From: Calditrichota bacterium
GTDB taxonomy: Bacteria; Zixibacteria; MSB-5A5; GN15; FEB-12
Direction: 5' to 3'
Assembly (NCBI GenBank): GCA_030641085.1
Contig: DAOWIC010000220.1
Location: 1 to 7,642, forward strand
Length of the DNA stretch: 7,642 bases
Position 1 is the stretch's first letter. Every line of letters begins with the position of its first letter. The translations under genes were made by a program, and so were the position numbers. The notes under the pieces are model-generated. The model was not told the DNA's origin. It saw nothing but the letters and a program-made list of their open reading frames with translations, and made no database searches. Shown one piece after another: positions 5,585 through 7,642 of the stretch.

Positions 5585-7642
5585 AACGACTGCAGGCCAG
5601 TTTTGTTCTGGTGTTCATGTTGGCGGTGGTCTGCCCGGCATCGGCCGAGCGGATCGCATTGCCGGAAGGTCTCTTTTATTATCAACCGGCGGGGTCGGTG
5701 TTCGGCGCCGAGGCGACGTGGGTCAATCCGGCCGGACTGGCAGTCTATGGCCAGCCCAGCTATCAGTTTATGGCCGAGTATTCCGACGGTGAATACGCTA
5801 AAAGCTGGGGGGGAGTCTCGAGCGCCAGCCGATTGGCATTCGCCTACCGCAAGCTGTACAACCCCGACGGCGATGATTATAAGGAACAGATTTACGCCGC
5901 CGCCTTTACTCTGGGACGGCATGTCTATGTCGGCAGTTCCTATCGTTATTTCAAGGAAGGTCCCGGGATTTACCACAAGAAGCATTTCTGGAATATCGGT
6001 TTTGTGATTCGCAAAAGCCCAATCTTCAGTTGGGGGGCGGTCTTCTCCAATCTGAATCGGGGGCGGGTTGATGGTGAACGGACCGAAACCGAACAGCGCT
6101 ACTCGTTGGCCTACCGTCCGGCGGGAGGCAAGCTGACAGTCTCGGCTGACATGTTCTTGTCGACCGGCACACGCCTGAGCAACGCCGACTATGTCTATCA
6201 CGTCGAGGGGACGCCCTATCCGGGCCTCTACCTGAACGCCTTTATCGACTCCGACAAGAATTTCCAAATCGGTTTCCGCGCGAACCTGTTAAAATATTTC
6301 GTGGGCGAGCGGAGCAGCTTCAGCCGCGACGGCGACCATTATGGGACCACCGTTTTTGCGGGCGGCACCAGCGTGCGGCAGCCATCGCTGATCCGGGAGA
6401 GAGGCCGCCGCCTGTCGATGAGCATGAGCGGGCGTCCGGCGGAGAATCCGACTCAACCTGTATTCGGCCGCAAGCGGCAGTCATTTGTATCCTACCTGCT
6501 GACGATTTATCGCGCCGCCGATGATCCCTCGGTGAGCGAATTGATGGTGAACCTCAACGGTCTCTCGCTCGGGTTCGGGCAGGCGCAGGAGCTTCGTGAC
6601 GCACTGGTCTATTTCAAGAGCCGCGGCAAACAGGTTACCTGTCATATCAAGACTGCCAACAATATCGCGTACTATGTCGCGAGTGCGGCCGACCAGATTT
6701 TGATTCCGCCGGTCAGCCAGTTGAACCTGATCGGGCTGCGGGCCGAGCTGACTTTTTACGCCGGCACACTGGACAAGCTGGGTGTCAAGATCGACCTCAT
6801 GCGCATTGGGGAGTACAAGACGGCCGCCGAAACCTACACTCTGCGCGAGGGTACCGAAGAAAACCGCCGGCAGATCAACCGTATTCTTGACGATCTGTAT
6901 GCTCAGTTTGTTGCCGGCATTGCCGACGGGCGCGGAATCCCGGCCGACTCGATGGCCGACATAATTGATAACGGTCCGTTTACATCGGCCGAGGCGATTG
7001 AATACGGTCTGGTCGATGGTCTCAGTTACCGCGACGAAGTTAAGAAGAATTTCCTGACATCGCTGCCGGAAGTATCCTTCCGCCGCTACCTGACCGACAC
7101 TCTCCAGAACGATAGCTGGCGGCGCCGTCCGACTTTAGCGGTGGTGGTCGCCGAGGGTGAAGTATCTACCAACCGACGGTCCACGCGACCGTTCAGCCGT
7201 CCGTCCGATGTGACCCCGCGACTAATGGACCGGGCATTTTCGCAGGCGCGCCGCGATTCCGATGTGAAGGGAATAGTTTTTCGAGTCAACTCGCCGGGCG
7301 GCTTTGCGCTGGCGGGTGAAGATATCTACCACTCCGTTGAACGCGCCGGACGCAGAAAGCCGGTAGTTGTGTCGATGGGCAACGTCGCCGCCTCAGGCGG
7401 CTATTATATCGCTATGCCGGCCGAACAGCTCTACGCCTGTGAGGGGACAATTACAGGATCAATAGGCATCTATGGCGGCAAGGCGGATTTTAGTGGCCTT
7501 TACGATAAGCTCGATCTGGGCAAGGAGCTGTACACGCGCGGACGGTACGCCGGGATGCTCTCAACCATCCGGCCGTTTACCGACGACGAGCGCGCCAAGT
7601 ATCTTTCCCACCTTCAGGCGTTCTACGGGCATTTTCTGAATC
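5581..7642 (+). CDS. sppA: Outer-membrane-barrel-like domain fused to 67K-type signal peptide peptidase SppA, C-terminus cut off by window edge
   Basis: The frame stays open from ATG at 5581 to the window end, giving 687 residues. Residues 1-22 are a Sec signal peptide (ASA before E23). Residues 23 to about 275 are rich in alternating aromatic strands and begin with an N49-P50-A51-G52-L53 motif typical of PorV/FadL-like barrel proteins. From about 278 the sequence is a two-repeat S49 peptidase: the first half carries the general-base Lys in GEYKTAAE (K413), the second half has NSPGG (570-574) and the nucleophile Ser in NVAASGGYYIA (S605). The 192-residue Lys-Ser distance is close to E. coli SppA (Lys209, Ser409), so activity is expected; about 120-130 residues probably remain beyond the edge. 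E. coli SppA degrades cleaved signal peptides from an inner-membrane anchor; no such helix is seen here. A GAGGG site at 5570-5574 (6-nt spacing) and the ATGA overlap support the start. Confidence 0.9.
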   Translation, partial: MKRLQASFVLVFMLAVVCPASAERIALPEGLFYYQPAGSVFGAEATWVNPAGLAVYGQPSYQFMAEYSDGEYAKSWGGVSSASRLAFAYRKLYNPDGDDYKEQIYAAAFTLGRHVYVGSSYRYFKEGPGIYHKKHFWNIGFVIRKSPIFSWGAVFSNLNRGRVDGERTETEQRYSLAYRPAGGKLTVSADMFLSTGTRLSNADYVYHVEGTPYPGLYLNAFIDSDKNFQIGFRANLLKYFVGERSSFSRDGDHYGTTVFAGGTSVRQPSLIRERGRRLSMSMSGRPAENPTQPVFGRKRQSFVSYLLTIYRAADDPSVSELMVNLNGLSLGFGQAQELRDALVYFKSRGKQVTCHIKTANNIAYYVASAADQILIPPVSQLNLIGLRAELTFYAGTLDKLGVKIDLMRIGEYKTAAETYTLREGTEENRRQINRILDDLYAQFVAGIADGRGIPADSMADIIDNGPFTSAEAIEYGLVDGLSYRDEVKKNFLTSLPEVSFRRYLTDTLQNDSWRRRPTLAVVVAEGEVSTNRRSTRPFSRPSDVTPRLMDRAFSQARRDSDVKGIVFRVNSPGGFALAGEDIYHSVERAGRRKPVVVSMGNVAASGGYYIAMPAEQLYACEGTITGSIGIYGGKADFSGLYDKLDLGKELYTRGRYAGMLSTIRPFTDDERAKYLSHLQAFYGHFLN

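Noticed and set aside
5473..6267. Minus-strand 264-residue open frame across the DUF4097-like/SppA junction
   Set aside because: It overlaps two well-supported plus-strand genes and shows no domain pattern; the opposite strand has a signal peptide and strand-rich barrel sequence.

Overview
The window looks like a chromosomal piece from a Gram-negative (two-membrane) bacterium of moderately high GC. All five genes other than the rRNA/tRNA methyltransferase encode exported or envelope proteins: two lipoproteins with clear lipoboxes, an Omp85-type outer-membrane barrel ending in Phe, a secreted beta-strand-repeat protein, and a beta-barrel-like domain fused to a signal peptide peptidase. The mix recalls uncultured FCB-group lineages (Zixibacteria-like), but that placement is an inference from protein style, not a demonstrated assignment. 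No rRNA, tRNA, CRISPR, transposase, phage or plasmid gene was seen.

Layout. The left part runs on the minus strand. From the middle leftward there is a patatin-like phospholipase fused to POTRA-like modules and an Omp85-type barrel (1048-3660), then a Tll0287-like (DUF3365) c-type heme lipoprotein (308-952), then the start of a Ycf48-like/BNR-repeat lipoprotein that runs off the left edge (1-283). A well-spaced promoter candidate (TTGCAC, 17 bp, TATTAT; 1012-1040) lies just after the patatin stop and would serve the two lipoprotein genes. Its spacer holds a perfect 10-bp palindrome, and a 7-bp hairpin sits in the predicted leader.

The right part runs on the plus strand and starts from a 64-bp divergent intergenic region in which both flanking genes probably begin with GTG. 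It holds a SpoU/TrmH-family 2'-O-methyltransferase (3725-4513), a DUF4097-like secreted protein (4517-5584) and a long gene open at the right edge (5581-7642). That last gene encodes a signal peptide, an outer-membrane-barrel-like domain of about 250 residues, and a two-repeat (67K-type) SppA protease with the Lys and Ser catalytic residues in place. Spacing is 3 bp and then a 4-bp ATGA overlap, so these three are almost surely one translationally coupled operon.

Functionally the window reads as an envelope-maintenance neighbourhood: a surface or periplasmic phospholipase carried by an Omp85-like barrel, a membrane-associated serine protease apparently tethered to a barrel instead of an inner-membrane helix, and a beta-helix-like partner of unknown role. 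The strongest candidate for something little described is the barrel-SppA fusion coupled to the DUF4097-like gene.
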